Positions 57,553 to 64,000 of a stretch of DNA of 64,000 bases are shown here, piece by piece. Under the pieces are notes generated by a model that had not been told where the DNA came from, made no database searches, and saw nothing but the letters and a program-made list of their open reading frames with translations. Origin of the DNA: Vannielia litorea (GTDB lineage Bacteria; Pseudomonadota; Alphaproteobacteria; Rhodobacterales; Rhodobacteraceae); NCBI RefSeq assembly GCF_900142295.1, contig NZ_FSRL01000001.1, forward strand, positions 3,472,001-3,536,000, read 5' to 3'. Within the stretch, counting starts at the first letter, position 1. The number at the start of each line of letters is the position of its first letter. Position numbers and translations under genes: made by a program.

Positions 57553-58122
57553 TCAGAGCGACTCCACGTCGAGGCCTACCGTGATGGCGCCGATCGCCTC
57601 GCCGGTAGCCGGATCGGAGATGGTCATGGAGACCTGGCCCTGGTAGCTCTGGGCGCTTTCATCGAACTCGATCGCGTCCACGAAGGTCGCGCCGGGGCCT
57701 GCGGCGTAGGTCCTGGCGTGCTTGTCTTCATCGCCCTGCCACATGTCGGAGGTGACGCCGGAGGCGGCGACGTTGAGGCCGTGGCTGTCCATGATGAAGA
57801 CCTCGGAGATGAGCCCGCCGGAGGCGGCGACCTGATGGCGCAGAAAATCGGCGGCGGCGCTTTGCATGACCGGGTCGATGGTGGGCCCGGATCCCGCATC
57901 GGCCTCGCTGCGCCAGGCCTGATCCATCGCGTCGATACCGGCCTGGGTGAGCGCGGCGCGCTCGGCATTGGCGGCCTTGATGGCGGCCACGAGCACCTCG
58001 TCGGAGGCCCAGGTGGCGATGCTGGCCGAGAGATAATCGGTCATCGCGGCGTGATAGTCCTGTGCCGAAACGGGGAGGGAAAGAGCCGCGAAACCGGCGG
58101 CGAGGAGGGTGTGCTTGAACAT
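57553..58122 (-). CDS. Free-standing periplasmic Cache/PDC-type sensor domain protein
   Basis: The 189-residue product has a Sec signal (MFKHTLLAAGFAALSLPVSAQ), an N-terminal helical part and then VFIMDSHGLNVAASGVTSDM, WQGDEDKHARTY and YQGQVSMTISDPATGEAIGA, the pattern of Cache/PDC extracytoplasmic sensor domains seen in chemoreceptors. There is no membrane anchor after the signal and no output domain, so the protein is a soluble periplasmic binding-type module. It is divergent from the ABC importer operon at 58436-61081, and may supply a ligand-bound partner to it or to a sensor elsewhere. Confidence 0.8.
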   Translation of the reverse strand: MFKHTLLAAGFAALSLPVSAQDYHAAMTDYLSASIATWASDEVLVAAIKAANAERAALTQAGIDAMDQAWRSEADAGSGPTIDPVMQSAAADFLRHQVAASGGLISEVFIMDSHGLNVAASGVTSDMWQGDEDKHARTYAAGPGATFVDAIEFDESAQSYQGQVSMTISDPATGEAIGAITVGLDVESL

Positions 58123-58435
58123 GGTGACTCCGTTTGGGGCGCGCTGCGCGGGATGGAACCGGAGGCAGCCGAAGCGCCGCCGTGGCTGCGCAGGCTAAGG
58201 AGATTCCGTTAAGGCGGCGTTGAGGGCTCAGGGCCCGGGAGGCCCGAATTGCTAAAACCTTAACGAACCGCGCTACGCCCGGAAGCTGCATCAAAAATGG
58301 GCACCCGCTTATCCAGGCGCTGAATCGTTGAGCGAAATCTGGCAGCATGGTATTCCTGCACCGGTGGCAATTCCCCCCTGCCTCGCGGCGTGTCTTTGTC
58401 GGGCCGCTCAACACCTGAAACGGAGGTTTTCACCC
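58123..58435. other. Divergent intergenic region of 313 bases (Cache gene / ABC importer)
   Basis: This region must hold the promoters of the Cache-protein gene (minus) and the ABC importer (plus). It includes several GC-rich inverted bits (GGGCCCGGG-like near 58230) and a less GC-rich patch near 58245-58300. I found no tRNA, no clear TPP-box-type riboswitch and no ORF with support. The importer Shine-Dalgarno (CGGAGG, near 58421) lies at its right end. Confidence 0.45.
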
Positions 58436-59461
58436 GTGTTCATTCGCACCATTCTCGGCGTCGGCGCACTGGCCCTTGCCACGGTCACCGCGGCGCAGGA
58501 CGCCCGCGCGGAATCTCACGCCATGGCACTGCCCTTCGCCCTCGACTGGAAGTTCGAAGGCCCCTCGGCACCCTATTTCGCCGCCATCGACAACGGCCAC
58601 TTCGAAGGCGCGGGCCTCAATGTGGAGATCACCGCAGGGTCCGGCTCGCTTGACGCGATCCCGAAGGTGGCCACCGGTGCCTTTCCCGTGGGCTTTGCCG
58701 ACATCAACTCGCTCATCAAGTTCCTCGACCAGAACCCCGGCGCCCCCGTGACCGCCGTGATGATGATCTACGACAAGCCGCCCTTCGCCGTGATCGGCCG
58801 CAAGTCGCTCGGCGTCAGCGAGCCGAAGGACCTTGAGGGCAAGGTGCTCGGTGCGCCGCCGCCCGATGGCGCCTGGGCGCAGTTCCCGATCTTTGCCGCC
58901 GAGAACGGGCTCGACATGAGCACGATCACGGTGGAGCCCGTGGGCTTTCCGACCCGGGAGCCGATGCTGGCCGAGGGCAACGTGGCCTCGATCACCGGCT
59001 TCAACTTCAGCTCCTATCTCAACCTCGTTCGCCTTGGTGTTCCGGAAGACGATATCTCGACAATCCTAATGGCTGATTACGGTGTGGACCTTTACGGGAA
59101 TGCGATCATCGTCAACACCGAGTGGGCCGCCGAAAACAGGGATACGCTGAAGGCCTTCCTTGCCGCCATCGCCGCGGGCTGGAAGGATGCGATCGCCGAC
59201 CCGGCGGCCGCCACCGCGAGCCTGATGGAGCGCAACCCGGCCGCCGATGCGGAACTGGAGCAGCGCCGCCTCCAGATGTCGATCGACGCCAACGTGATGA
59301 CCGACTACGCGATGGAAAGCGGCTTTGGCACCATCGACGAGGAGCGGCTGGCCAGCTCTGTGGAGCAGATCAAGAGCACCTACGAGTTCGTCAACGCGCC
59401 CGATCCTTCGCTCTACTTCACCGAGGAATACCTGCCCGAAGGCGGCTTTGCGCTGAAGTGA
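58436..59461 (+). CDS. NMT1/THI5-type ABC transporter substrate-binding protein
   Basis: The 341-residue product has an N-terminal signal (MFIRTILGVGALALATVTAA..., cleaved near ARAES) and the NMT1/THI5-like fold: FALDWKFEGPSAPYFAAIDN, GAGLNVEITAGSGS, GAFPVGFADINSLIKFL, GRKSLGVSEPKDLEGKVLGA, VGFPTREPMLAEGNVAS and DLYGNAIIVNTEWAAEN. Relatives bind HMP (thiamine precursors), taurine, sulfonates or nitrate-type ligands; I cannot assign this one. I chose the GTG at 58436, 9 bases after a GGAGG site. Two hairpins lie between it and the ATPase gene. Confidence 0.9.
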   Translation: MFIRTILGVGALALATVTAAQDARAESHAMALPFALDWKFEGPSAPYFAAIDNGHFEGAGLNVEITAGSGSLDAIPKVATGAFPVGFADINSLIKFLDQNPGAPVTAVMMIYDKPPFAVIGRKSLGVSEPKDLEGKVLGAPPPDGAWAQFPIFAAENGLDMSTITVEPVGFPTREPMLAEGNVASITGFNFSSYLNLVRLGVPEDDISTILMADYGVDLYGNAIIVNTEWAAENRDTLKAFLAAIAAGWKDAIADPAAATASLMERNPAADAELEQRRLQMSIDANVMTDYAMESGFGTIDEERLASSVEQIKSTYEFVNAPDPSLYFTEEYLPEGGFALK

Positions 59462-59463
59462 TT

Positions 59464-59480
59464 GGTGGGTTTCACCCACC
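59464..59480. repeat. GGTGGGT-NNN-ACCCACC hairpin element, copy 2 (after the binding-protein gene)
   Basis: A 7-bp perfect stem with loop TTC, starting 2 bases after the stop of the substrate-binding protein gene. The same stem is found after ahcY (37605-37621). It is in a position where a 3' stabilising hairpin would raise binding-protein mRNA over the transporter genes. Confidence 0.6.
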
Positions 59481-59484
59481 CTAC

Positions 59485-59506
59485 GGGGGCGGCGCCTGTC
59501 GCCCCC
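59485..59506 (+). terminator. Second hairpin between the binding-protein and ATPase genes
   Basis: GGGGGCG and CGCCCCC pair (7 bp) across an 8-base loop. It follows directly on the hairpin at 59464-59480, with no T run. Together the two stems may act as a partial terminator or as RNase protection for the binding-protein message, as in other ABC importer operons. Confidence 0.45.
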
Positions 59507-59522
59507 AGCGGGGATAGCCGGC

Positions 59523-60317
59523 ATGACGAACCTCATTGAAATCAAGGGCGTGCGCCACGCCTACCAAACCCCCTCGGGCCGGTTGCCGGTGCTGGACGGG
59601 CTCGACGTGGCGGTGCCGGAAGGCGGGTTCGTGGCCGTGGTCGGGCCGTCGGGCTGCGGCAAGTCCACGCTCACGCGGCTCGTGGCCGGCCTGATGAAGC
59701 CCGACGAGGGCGAGGTGTGGCTGCATGGTGAACGGGTGAAGGGACCGCGCTCGACGGTGGGCATGGCGTTTCAGAACCCGGTGCTGCTCGAGTGGCGGAC
59801 GATCCTGAAGAACGTGATGCTGCCGCTCGAGATCGTGCCAACGAAGATGGGCCGGAAGGAGCAGGAAGAGCGGGCGCGCTACCTGCTGCACCTTGTCGGG
59901 CTGGAGGGCTTCGAGGACAAGCGGCCGAGCGAGCTTTCGGGCGGGATGCGGCAGCGGGCGAGCCTGTGCCGGTCGCTTGTTCACAAGCCCGAGGTGCTGA
60001 TCCTGGACGAGCCCTTCGGGGCGCTGGATGCCTTTACCCGCGAGGACTTGTGGCAGACCATGCAGAAGGTGAAGGAGGCCGAGCCCTTCACCGGCGTTCT
60101 CATCACCCACGACCTGCGGGAGAGCATCTACCTGGCCAACCAGGTTGTGGTGCTGTCGGGGCGGCCTGCCCGCACGCAATACGTGCTCGACGTGCCCGAC
60201 AGGGGGCATGACATCGAGCAGCTCTACACGCCGGAAGCCTCGGAGATGCTGGCCATCCTGCGGCACCAGATCGAAGTGGCGCAGGGGCGTGCGTCGGCCG
60301 GGGAGACTGCTGCATGA
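59523..60317 (+). CDS. ABC transporter ATP-binding protein (NitT/TauT type)
   Basis: The 264-residue ATPase has Walker A VVGPSGCGKSTLTRL, Q-loop GMAFQNPVLLEWRTI, signature LSGGMRQRASLCRSLVH, Walker B LILDEPFGALDAFTRE and the H-loop VLITHDLRESIYLANQ. It matches the SsuB/TauB/ThiZ class, whose partners are NMT1-like binding proteins. It follows the binding-protein gene across two hairpins and overlaps the permease gene by 4 bases. Substrate is not assigned. Confidence 0.95.
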   Translation: MTNLIEIKGVRHAYQTPSGRLPVLDGLDVAVPEGGFVAVVGPSGCGKSTLTRLVAGLMKPDEGEVWLHGERVKGPRSTVGMAFQNPVLLEWRTILKNVMLPLEIVPTKMGRKEQEERARYLLHLVGLEGFEDKRPSELSGGMRQRASLCRSLVHKPEVLILDEPFGALDAFTREDLWQTMQKVKEAEPFTGVLITHDLRESIYLANQVVVLSGRPARTQYVLDVPDRGHDIEQLYTPEASEMLAILRHQIEVAQGRASAGETAA

Positions 60318-61081
60318 GCCCGAACCTGCGCAAGATCGCGGTGCCGATTGCAGCCGTTCTCGTCTTTCTCCTGCTCTGGGAATTTCTTGTCTGGGCAATG
60401 GGTTGGCCGAACTACAAGATGGCCTCCCCGTCTGACCTGGTGCCCGCCTACGCCCGGTATTGGGAGCTGTTCATCGTGATGGGGTGGCAGACGCTCTGGC
60501 GCACCCTTGTCGGGTTGATCCTGGCGATCGTCGTGGGCGTTGCCATCGGCATGGTGATGGGCTTTTCGCGCACCATGCGGGAGGCGCTCTACCCGCTGCT
60601 GGTGGGGTTCAACGCGATTCCCAAGGCGACGGTCGTGCCCATCGTGGCGCTGATGTTCGTTGGGGCGCATGACTTCAACACGGTGCTCATGGCCTTCATG
60701 ATCTCGTTCTTTCCGATCGCCGTCAGCATCAGCATCGGCCTGAGCACCCTGGAGCCGGAATATCGTGACATTCTAAGGGCTTTGGGGGCCTCGCAGAGCA
60801 CGATCTTCTGGAAGATCGCGCTGCCGAAAACCCTGCCGGAGTTCTTTGGCGCGCTGAAGGTGGCGGTGACCCTGGCCTTCATCGGGACCAACCTGATGGA
60901 GATCGTCAGCCCCCATGGGCGGGGTCTTGGAGCCCTGTTTGACAGTGGCAAGACCAACTCGGACTATCCGTTGATGTTTGCCGTGCTCATCGCGCTCGCG
61001 GCGCTGGGGATCCTGCTCTACTACATCGTGGTCTGGCTGGAGAGTGTCTTTGCCGGTTGGGCGGAGCGCACGCCGGGGTAA
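60314..61081 (+). CDS. ABC transporter permease (NitT/TauT type)
   Basis: The 255-residue product has about six membrane segments and the cytoplasmic EAA-type loop ILRALGASQSTIFWKIALPK TLPE (about residues 155-178), typical of SsuC/TauC/ThiX-like permeases. N-terminal KIAVPIAAVLVFLLLWEFLV is the first helix. The start overlaps the ATPase stop (ATGA). It is the last gene of the plus-strand operon; a set of 11-base repeats and a palindrome follow before the convergent GntR gene. Confidence 0.93.
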   Translation: MSPNLRKIAVPIAAVLVFLLLWEFLVWAMGWPNYKMASPSDLVPAYARYWELFIVMGWQTLWRTLVGLILAIVVGVAIGMVMGFSRTMREALYPLLVGFNAIPKATVVPIVALMFVGAHDFNTVLMAFMISFFPIAVSISIGLSTLEPEYRDILRALGASQSTIFWKIALPKTLPEFFGALKVAVTLAFIGTNLMEIVSPHGRGLGALFDSGKTNSDYPLMFAVLIALAALGILLYYIVVWLESVFAGWAERTPG

Positions 61082-61110
61082 CGAAGCGCGGTTAACCTCG
61101 AATTCGGGTG

Positions 61111-61143
61111 ATACACAACCCATACACAACCCATGCACAACCC
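61111..61143. repeat. Three tandem 11-bp repeats (ATACACAACCC)
   Basis: The units are ATACACAACCC, ATACACAACCC and ATGCACAACCC, end to end with no spacer, one helical turn each. They lie in the 138-base gap between the convergent permease and GntR gene ends. A tandem array of this spacing may be a protein-binding site or a slippage product; nothing decides between them here. Confidence 0.6.
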
Positions 61144-61149
61144 GTATGC

Positions 61150-61163
61150 ATGTCGAATGACAT
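61150..61163. promoter_or_regulatory. Inverted repeat ATGTC-GAAT-GACAT
   Basis: A 5-bp perfect inverted repeat with a 4-base spacer, 7 bases beyond the tandem repeats and overlapping the end of a 6-base palindrome ATGCAT (61146-61151). It could be an operator half-site pair, possibly for the nearby GntR protein, or a weak terminator for the convergent genes. The evidence is only its symmetry. Confidence 0.3.
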
Positions 61164-61219
61164 AGACGGCGTTAATCAATGGACCGTGCGATGGGCGCGG
61201 CGCAGGGCCGCGCGCCGGG

Positions 61220-61978
61220 TCAACCGGCCATGAACCTTTGCAGCATCACGGCCTCCTGGCCCTCCATGAGCGCGCGGGCGGTGGCCATGTGCTCGGCCAT
61301 GATCTCGCGGGCCTCCTCGGCGCGGCCCTGCCGGAGCGCCCCGAGCAGCCGGAGCTGGAAATCGCGACCCTTCTTCCAGAGCTCGATGTTGGGGGGGGCG
61401 TAGAGCTCGCGGTAGACCGTGAGATCGGAGAGCAGGGCAACCATGAAGTCGATACAGAAGCTCAGCAGAGGGTTGGGCGACTGCTCGGCCAGCATGGCGT
61501 GAAACTGCAGCGAGGCGAGGTGCTGCTCGCGCTCCTCCTCGATGCTCTTCGACGGCTCGGAGTAGCTGTCGATCACCGCCTGCAACCCGGAGAGAACGGC
61601 GGGCGAGAGCTTGCCCGCCAGCGTGGCGACCAGCTCGGGCTCCAGCACCTGGCGGAGCTGGTAGATGTCTCCGATGGTCAGATCCTTGAAGTAGAAGTAG
61701 TTGCCCAGGAGCGCGCGCGCCCGCTCACGGCTGACCTCGTGGACGAACACGCCGCCGCCCGGCCCGGTGCGGGTCTTGACCAGACCTTGCGCCTCGAGGA
61801 TGCGCATCGCCTCGCGGATCGTGCCCTTGGCCATGCCGAAACGTGCGATCAGCTCGGCTTCGGCGGGCAGACGGTCGCCCGCCTTCATCCCGTGTTCCAC
61901 GACCCAGGACTTTATGGCCTCGGCCACCTGGACCGGGCGGCTCAGGCGGGCATCAGAGGGGGTGGAAACAGGCGGCAA
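61220..61978 (-). CDS. GntR family regulator (FCD domain)
   Basis: The 252-residue product has an N-terminal winged helix (VAEAIKSWVVEHGMKAGDRL, PAEAELIARFGMAKGTIREA, then GPGGGVFV) and a C-terminal FCD domain of helices (LEPELVATLAG; ASLQFHAMLAEQSPNP; later GRAEEAREIMAEHM), with acidic and His residues for metal/effector binding. FCD-type GntR proteins respond to small acids or sugars. Start is a TTG at 61978 with GGGAGA 8 bases upstream, inside the preceding ATPase gene (26-base overlap). It is the last gene of the minus-strand dipeptide-type operon. Confidence 0.85.
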   Translation of the reverse strand: MPPVSTPSDARLSRPVQVAEAIKSWVVEHGMKAGDRLPAEAELIARFGMAKGTIREAMRILEAQGLVKTRTGPGGGVFVHEVSRERARALLGNYFYFKDLTIGDIYQLRQVLEPELVATLAGKLSPAVLSGLQAVIDSYSEPSKSIEEEREQHLASLQFHAMLAEQSPNPLLSFCIDFMVALLSDLTVYRELYAPPNIELWKKGRDFQLRLLGALRQGRAEEAREIMAEHMATARALMEGQEAVMLQRFMAG

Positions 61979-62933
61979 GATGTTGGTCTCCCATGGCCTC
62001 TAGAGGGGGTTCCTCGGTGCGGCATCGGTCTGTCACCCTAGGACAGCGACCGGCGAAGGGGCAACCCGGCGGCGGGTCGAGCGGATCGGGCAGCTCGGCG
62101 GCGGCACTCTCGGGCGCGGTGAGCGGGCGGCCGACCACCGGGGCGGAGCTGGCCAGCAGCCGGGTGTAGGGGTGGCGGGGGGCGCGGAACACGTCTTCGG
62201 CGCGGCCGATCTCCACCACCGAACCGAAGTAGAGCACCATGATCCGATCCGACACCGCCTCGACCACGGCGAGATCGTGGCTGATGAAGAGGTAGGTGAG
62301 GCCGAACTCCGCCTTGAGCCGCGCCATCAGGTTGAGCACCTGGGCCTGCACGGAGACGTCGAGCGCCGAGACCGGCTCGTCGAGAATGATGATCTCGGGC
62401 GCGGCGGCCAGGGCGCGGGCGATGCCGATGCGCTGGGCCTGGCCGCCGGAGAACTCGTGCGGGTAGCGGTCGAGAAACTCTTGGCGCAGGTTCACGCTGG
62501 CGAAGATCTCGGCGATCCGGGCCGCGCGCGCGGGCTTGTCCATGCCGTGCAGCAGCTTGAGCGGCGCTTCCATGATCTGGCGGATCGTCTTGCGCGGGTT
62601 CAGAGAAGAAATCGGGTCCTGGAACATGTACTGGATCAGCCGCCCGAAGGCCGCCGGGTCGGCGTTGTCGAGCGCCTTGCCGGCGATCTCGATATGGCCG
62701 GTCGTGGGCTCCAGCAGGCCCACCAGCATGCGGGCGAAGGTGGACTTGCCGCAGCCGCTCTCGCCGACGATGCCCAGCGTCTCGCCCTCGGGCACCTCGA
62801 AGCTCACGGGCCGCACGGCCCGCACGCCGGGGCGGGCGCGAGAGAACAGGCCGCCGCCGACCGGGAAGGTCTTGGAGAGGTTCTCGACCCTGAGGGCGAG
62901 TTTGGGGGCGGGGGCGCTATCGAGAGGGCTCAT
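61953..62933 (-). CDS. Dipeptide/oligopeptide ABC transporter ATPase (DppF/OppF type)
   Basis: The 326-residue product has Walker A IVGESGCGKSTFARML, Q-loop YMFQDPISSLNPRKTI, signature SGGQAQRIGIARALA, Walker B IILDEPVSALDVSVQAQ and H-loop FISHDLAVVEAVSDRI. The C-terminal oligo_HPY tail, with HPYTRLLASSAPV and the Cys-rich CPFAGRCPRVTDRC, identifies the peptide/nickel/opine group. I chose the ATG at 62933, which overlaps the preceding ATPase by 4 bases. The GntR gene starts inside its 3' end. Confidence 0.93.
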   Translation of the reverse strand: MSPLDSAPAPKLALRVENLSKTFPVGGGLFSRARPGVRAVRPVSFEVPEGETLGIVGESGCGKSTFARMLVGLLEPTTGHIEIAGKALDNADPAAFGRLIQYMFQDPISSLNPRKTIRQIMEAPLKLLHGMDKPARAARIAEIFASVNLRQEFLDRYPHEFSGGQAQRIGIARALAAAPEIIILDEPVSALDVSVQAQVLNLMARLKAEFGLTYLFISHDLAVVEAVSDRIMVLYFGSVVEIGRAEDVFRAPRHPYTRLLASSAPVVGRPLTAPESAAAELPDPLDPPPGCPFAGRCPRVTDRCRTEEPPLEAMGDQHLAACFHPL

Positions 62934-64000
62934 GCCAGCTTCTCCTCGGGGTGGATGCAGCGGACGGCGCGGGGGGCGGGGCCCTCCAGCGGGATGTAGC
63001 CGACCTTGCACTCCGGCGCGGCCTTGTGGCAGCGGGGCGCGAAGTGGCAGCCCGGTGGCAGGTCATCGACCATCGGCGGAAGGCCCGGAATGGCGGCCAA
63101 CTCACGCCGCCCGCCGCCCAGCTCGGGCACGCAGGCGATGAGGCGCCGGGTGTAGGGGTGGGCGGGGGCGTCGAGCACGGCACGGGTCGGCCCTTCCTCG
63201 ACGATCCGGCCCGCATACATAACCGCCACCCGGTCGCAGAGCTGGGCCACCACGCCGAAGTCGTGGGTGATGAAGACGATCGCCAGCCCGCGCTCGCGGC
63301 GCAGGTCGCTCAGCAGCGACAGGATCTGGGCCTGCACGGTGACGTCGAGCGCCGTCGTCGGCTCGTCGGCGATGATGATGTCGGGCGCGTTGGCCAGTGC
63401 CATCGCGATGCCGACGCGCTGGCGCATGCCGCCCGACATCTCGTGCGGGTAATTGGAGAGCCGGGACTCGGGGTTGGGGATGCGGACCTGCGTCATCAGC
63501 TCCAGCGCGCGGGCGCGGGCCTGGGTGCGGCTGACCCGGCTGTCATGCACACGGATCGCCTCGGCCAGCTGGTCGCCTACGGTGTAGAGCGGGTGCAGGG
63601 TGCTGAGCGGATCCTGAAAGATGTAGGCGATGCGGTTGCCACGGGTGCGGCGGAGGGTTTCGTAGCCGGCGGAGAGCAGATCCTTGCCCTCCAGCCGCAC
63701 GGCGCCGCCAGTGATGACGCCCGGAGGCGAGGCGACGAGGCCGGTGACGGAGAGCGCCGTGACCGACTTGCCCGAGCCGCTCTCGCCGATGATACCGAGA
63801 CATTCGCCGGGTTTGACCGAAAGTGAGACCTTGCCGACCGCCTGATAGACCCGGTTGCCGACGTGGAACTGGGTTTCAAGCTCCTGGATATCGAGCAGGG
63901 GGGCCTCGGGCCGGGCGGCGGGGATGGCGCGGTTCTTGAACACGGTGGTGACAGGCAGCGGGCGGGAGAGCGCACCTGAGCGCAGGCGCGGATCGAGCGC
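62930..64000 (-). CDS. Dipeptide-type ABC transporter permease-ATPase fusion (DppCD-like), 5' end outside window
   Basis: The part in the window holds a DppD-type ATPase: [12 protein letters not shown], Walker [17 protein letters not shown]-loop [12 protein letters not shown], signature [16 protein letters not shown], Walker [15 protein letters not shown]-loop [12 protein letters not shown] and a Cys-rich oligo_HPY tail ([14 protein letters not shown]). A GTG at 63943 could start a 337-residue protein, but no Shine-Dalgarno precedes it. The frame stays open for the 19 codons to the window edge. Those codons read ALDPRLRSG, the usual C-terminal end of DppC/OppC permeases. So the permease and ATPase seem fused in one gene. 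The stop overlaps the next ATPase. Confidence 0.8.
   Translation of the reverse strand, partial: ALDPRLRSGALSRPLPVTTVFKNRAIPAARPEAPLLDIQELETQFHVGNRVYQAVGKVSLSVKPGECLGIIGESGSGKSVTALSVTGLVASPPGVITGGAVRLEGKDLLSAGYETLRRTRGNRIAYIFQDPLSTLHPLYTVGDQLAEAIRVHDSRVSRTQARARALELMTQVRIPNPESRLSNYPHEMSGGMRQRVGIAMALANAPDIIIADEPTTALDVTVQAQILSLLSDLRRERGLAIVFITHDFGVVAQLCDRVAVMYAGRIVEEGPTRAVLDAPAHPYTRRLIACVPELGGGRRELAAIPGLPPMVDDLPPGCHFAPRCHKAAPECKVGYIPLEGPAPRAVRCIHPEEKLA

Noticed and set aside
58123..58435. Possible TPP riboswitch upstream of the NMT1/THI5-like binding protein
   Set aside because: The CTGAGA and ACCTGATCTGGATAAT-type elements are absent, so a thiamine-precursor role is not supported by this.

Overview
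This 64-kb window is a chromosomal segment of a GC-rich alphaproteobacterium, most likely Rhodobacteraceae (Roseobacter/Rhodobacter group). The call rests on gene content and order: maf-aroE-coaE-dnaQ facing secB-fxsA; a Tim44-like gene with mltA and smr; an hslV/hslU pair; a tsaE-amgK-murU-addB-addA-trxA string; divergent regB / senC-regA; DUF4170-waaA-lpxK; and hemD-mic60-hemY next to tsaD and gpsA. I see no prophage, insertion sequence, CRISPR array, integrase or rRNA. There is one tRNA, tRNA-Thr(CGT).

Layout. 0-5.5 kb: shikimate and CoA synthesis, DNA polymerase III epsilon, SecB, FxsA, a Tim44-like protein, MltA and an Smr protein. 5.5-10.8 kb (minus): MFS carrier, alpha/beta-hydrolase lipoprotein, and HslU and HslV with a membrane protein gene translationally coupled between them. 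10.9-22.3 kb: an orphan polysaccharide-type protein, then the trxA-addA-addB-murU-amgK-tsaE string headed by a PAS-only sensor protein. 22.4-25.6 kb: the RegB/SenC/RegA redox regulon control locus. 25.6-29.3 kb: lipid A/Kdo genes and the Sua5-type threonylcarbamoyl-AMP synthase, broken up by a perfect 291-bp tandem duplication that makes a chimeric mini-gene. 29.4-45 kb: housekeeping and accessory metabolism (acyl-CoA dehydrogenase, MBL hydrolase, serine hydrolase, UspA plus an alanine/glycine symporter, ketopantoate reductase-like protein, AhcY, two paralogous small secreted proteins, HD nucleotidase, GNAT, EVE protein, GpsA, TsaD). 45-48.7 kb: HemD, Mic60 and HemY. 48.8-57.4 kb (minus): a transglutaminase-DUF2126 protein, a circularly permuted ATP-grasp/Alpha-E protein, a second transglutaminase, and a 3-dehydroshikimate dehydratase-like protein. 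57.5-61.1 kb: a free-standing periplasmic Cache protein divergent from an NMT1-type ABC importer. 61.2-64 kb: a dipeptide-type ABC operon ending in a GntR/FCD regulator and entering the window edge as an apparent permease-ATPase fusion.

The least characterised system is the ATP-grasp/Alpha-E/transglutaminase/DUF2126 cluster (50.8-57.4 kb). The family context predicts ATP-dependent peptide or amide ligation paired with thiol-protease-type domains, but its product is unknown. The clearest structural oddity is the exact 291-bp tandem duplication at 27968-28549. Other points to follow up are the gene coupled inside hslV-hslU, two copies of a GGTGGGT-NNN-ACCCACC hairpin directly after stop codons, and the paralogous small secreted proteins at 39.1-39.9 kb.

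Coordinates use the start codon I judged best, often a GTG or TTG that overlaps the preceding stop. Many minus-strand and plus-strand open frames in this GC-rich DNA are non-coding mirror frames and were left out.
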